The translations under genes and the position numbers were made by a program. Below are positions 24,035-24,461 of a DNA stretch of 24,461 nucleotides, in pieces. Source of the stretch: M3007 sp040397785 (GTDB lineage Bacteria; Bacteroidota; Bacteroidia; Chitinophagales; Saprospiraceae); the NCBI GenBank assembly GCA_040397785.1, contig JBBAVI010000087.1:1-24461 (forward strand), given 5' to 3'. Numbering within the stretch: the stretch's first letter is position 1; the number at the start of each line of letters is the position of its first letter. The notes beneath the pieces are model-generated. The model was not told the DNA's origin. It did not search any database and saw only the letters and a list, made by a program, of their open reading frames with translations.

Positions 24035-24079
24035 GCATACACGGCGTGGCGGCGTTTAGCCGACATGACAGTTGTATGC
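24035..24079. repeat. GC-rich imperfect inverted repeat
   Basis: GCATACA (24035-24041) and TGTATGC (24073-24079) are inverted copies around a GC-rich core that contains a small CGGC-GTTTA-GCCG hairpin (24050-24062). It separates the S9 peptidase region from the AT-rich right edge. It looks like the folded element of a dispersed intergenic repeat, but only this one copy is visible in the window. Confidence 0.45.
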
Positions 24080-24100
24080 TTTGTTCTCAGCAGTTTTTTT

Positions 24101-24430
24101 TCATCTAACTAATTTTGCTTTAGCGATAAATTCATCAAATGATATAGTATTATTTTCATCGCTTCGGTAAATGATTTTCCCTGTCTTATAAATTACAATA
24201 TAGGAAGGATATGTAACGACACTTAATTTGCTAATTAGCAGTTCAGAATCCAACATCATATTCTCAATAAGATGCAAGCCGTTTATTTTTCTTTTATTGA
24301 TTAAATCAATAGTTCTAAGTTTACTTTCTTGACTAGTGGCTAAAGCGACATTAATAAAATTTGTTTTATTTAAATCTAAAATCGGAAATTTAGATTTGTT
24401 ATTATCTATCAATGGTTCGTGAAGCATCAT
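24101..24430 (-). CDS. Thioredoxin-like fragment, probably remnant or 5'-broken
   Basis: A 109-residue frame with the second half of a TlpA/thioredoxin-like fold: FINVALATSQESK, then VTYPSYIVIYKTGKIIYRS, where P75 sits at the cis-Pro position before the GKI hairpin. The N-terminal YGS-MMLHEPLID region lines up with the WCGPCxxExP active site, but both Cys positions are occupied by other residues. A TGA lies five codons upstream in the same frame (24443-24445). The DNA is about 28% GC where counted (24121-24240), far below the neighbours, and points to acquired or decaying sequence. It may be the 3' part of a larger broken gene extending past the window edge, or a non-catalytic thioredoxin-like protein. 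The assignment is tentative. Confidence 0.45.
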   Translation of the reverse strand: MMLHEPLIDNNKSKFPILDLNKTNFINVALATSQESKLRTIDLINKRKINGLHLIENMMLDSELLISKLSVVTYPSYIVIYKTGKIIYRSDENNTISFDEFIAKAKLVR

Positions 24431-24461
24431 GCTGCCATATTTTCATAACTTGTTGACAATA

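Noticed and set aside
24035..24079. Integron attC site
   Set aside because: The outer motifs do not match the RYYYAAC/GTTRRRY core sites, and no integrase gene is in the window. It is kept only as an unexplained inverted repeat.

Overview
The window most likely comes from the chromosome of a member of the Bacteroidota, probably a Saprospiria-type bacterium (the class is inference). Support comes from a type IX secretion (T9SS) C-terminal sorting domain, lipoproteins with a Cys-Lys-Lys start, promoter boxes of the Bacteroidota form TAnnTTTG, no clear Shine-Dalgarno sites, a plug-bearing alpha-2-macroglobulin, and a small hypothetical protein of Bacteroidota type. No rRNA, tRNA, CRISPR array or insertion sequence was seen.

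Layout. Positions 1-63 hold a heptanucleotide tandem repeat that carries the stop codon of a leftward galactokinase gene (46-1212). Rightward from 1276 come a secreted GH29 alpha-L-fucosidase, a beta-propeller lipoprotein gene interrupted by an in-frame TGA, and a 1569-residue alpha-2-macroglobulin with an intact thioester. These three are closely spaced and end at a strong terminator (8719-8758). Next are a lipoprotein of unknown function (8877-9710) and a secreted cytochrome c/copper monooxygenase fusion (9779-11365), each with its own terminator. A leftward two-gene operon (14115 to 11433) encodes a FIST-domain sensor and a soluble hybrid histidine kinase, resembling the NosP/NahK nitric-oxide module.

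The gene-poor block 14116-14956 holds two divergent candidate microproteins of 31 and 32 residues, each with a hydrophobic segment and a Bacteroidota-type promoter box; one also has a terminator. mutS2 follows (14957-17350); its last codons form one arm of its terminator. Two tandem CotH-family secreted proteins (17381-20636), a conserved small hypothetical protein and an aquaporin with an altered filter residue are read leftward. An S9 prolyl oligopeptidase-family enzyme (21839-23854) is divergent from the aquaporin. The right edge is an AT-rich patch (about 28% GC where counted by hand) with a thioredoxin-like remnant that appears to lack its cysteines, next to a GC-rich inverted repeat.

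How the genes work together. galK and the fucosidase suggest use of galactose- and fucose-containing glycans. Most other products are predicted to act in the cell envelope or outside it (macroglobulin, propeller lipoprotein, copper enzyme, CotH pair, S9 peptidase). The FIST/kinase pair and mutS2 are cytoplasmic. No single large pathway ties the window together. The least explained parts are the microprotein pair, the interrupted propeller gene, the AT-rich segment inside the macroglobulin gene and the right-edge patch.
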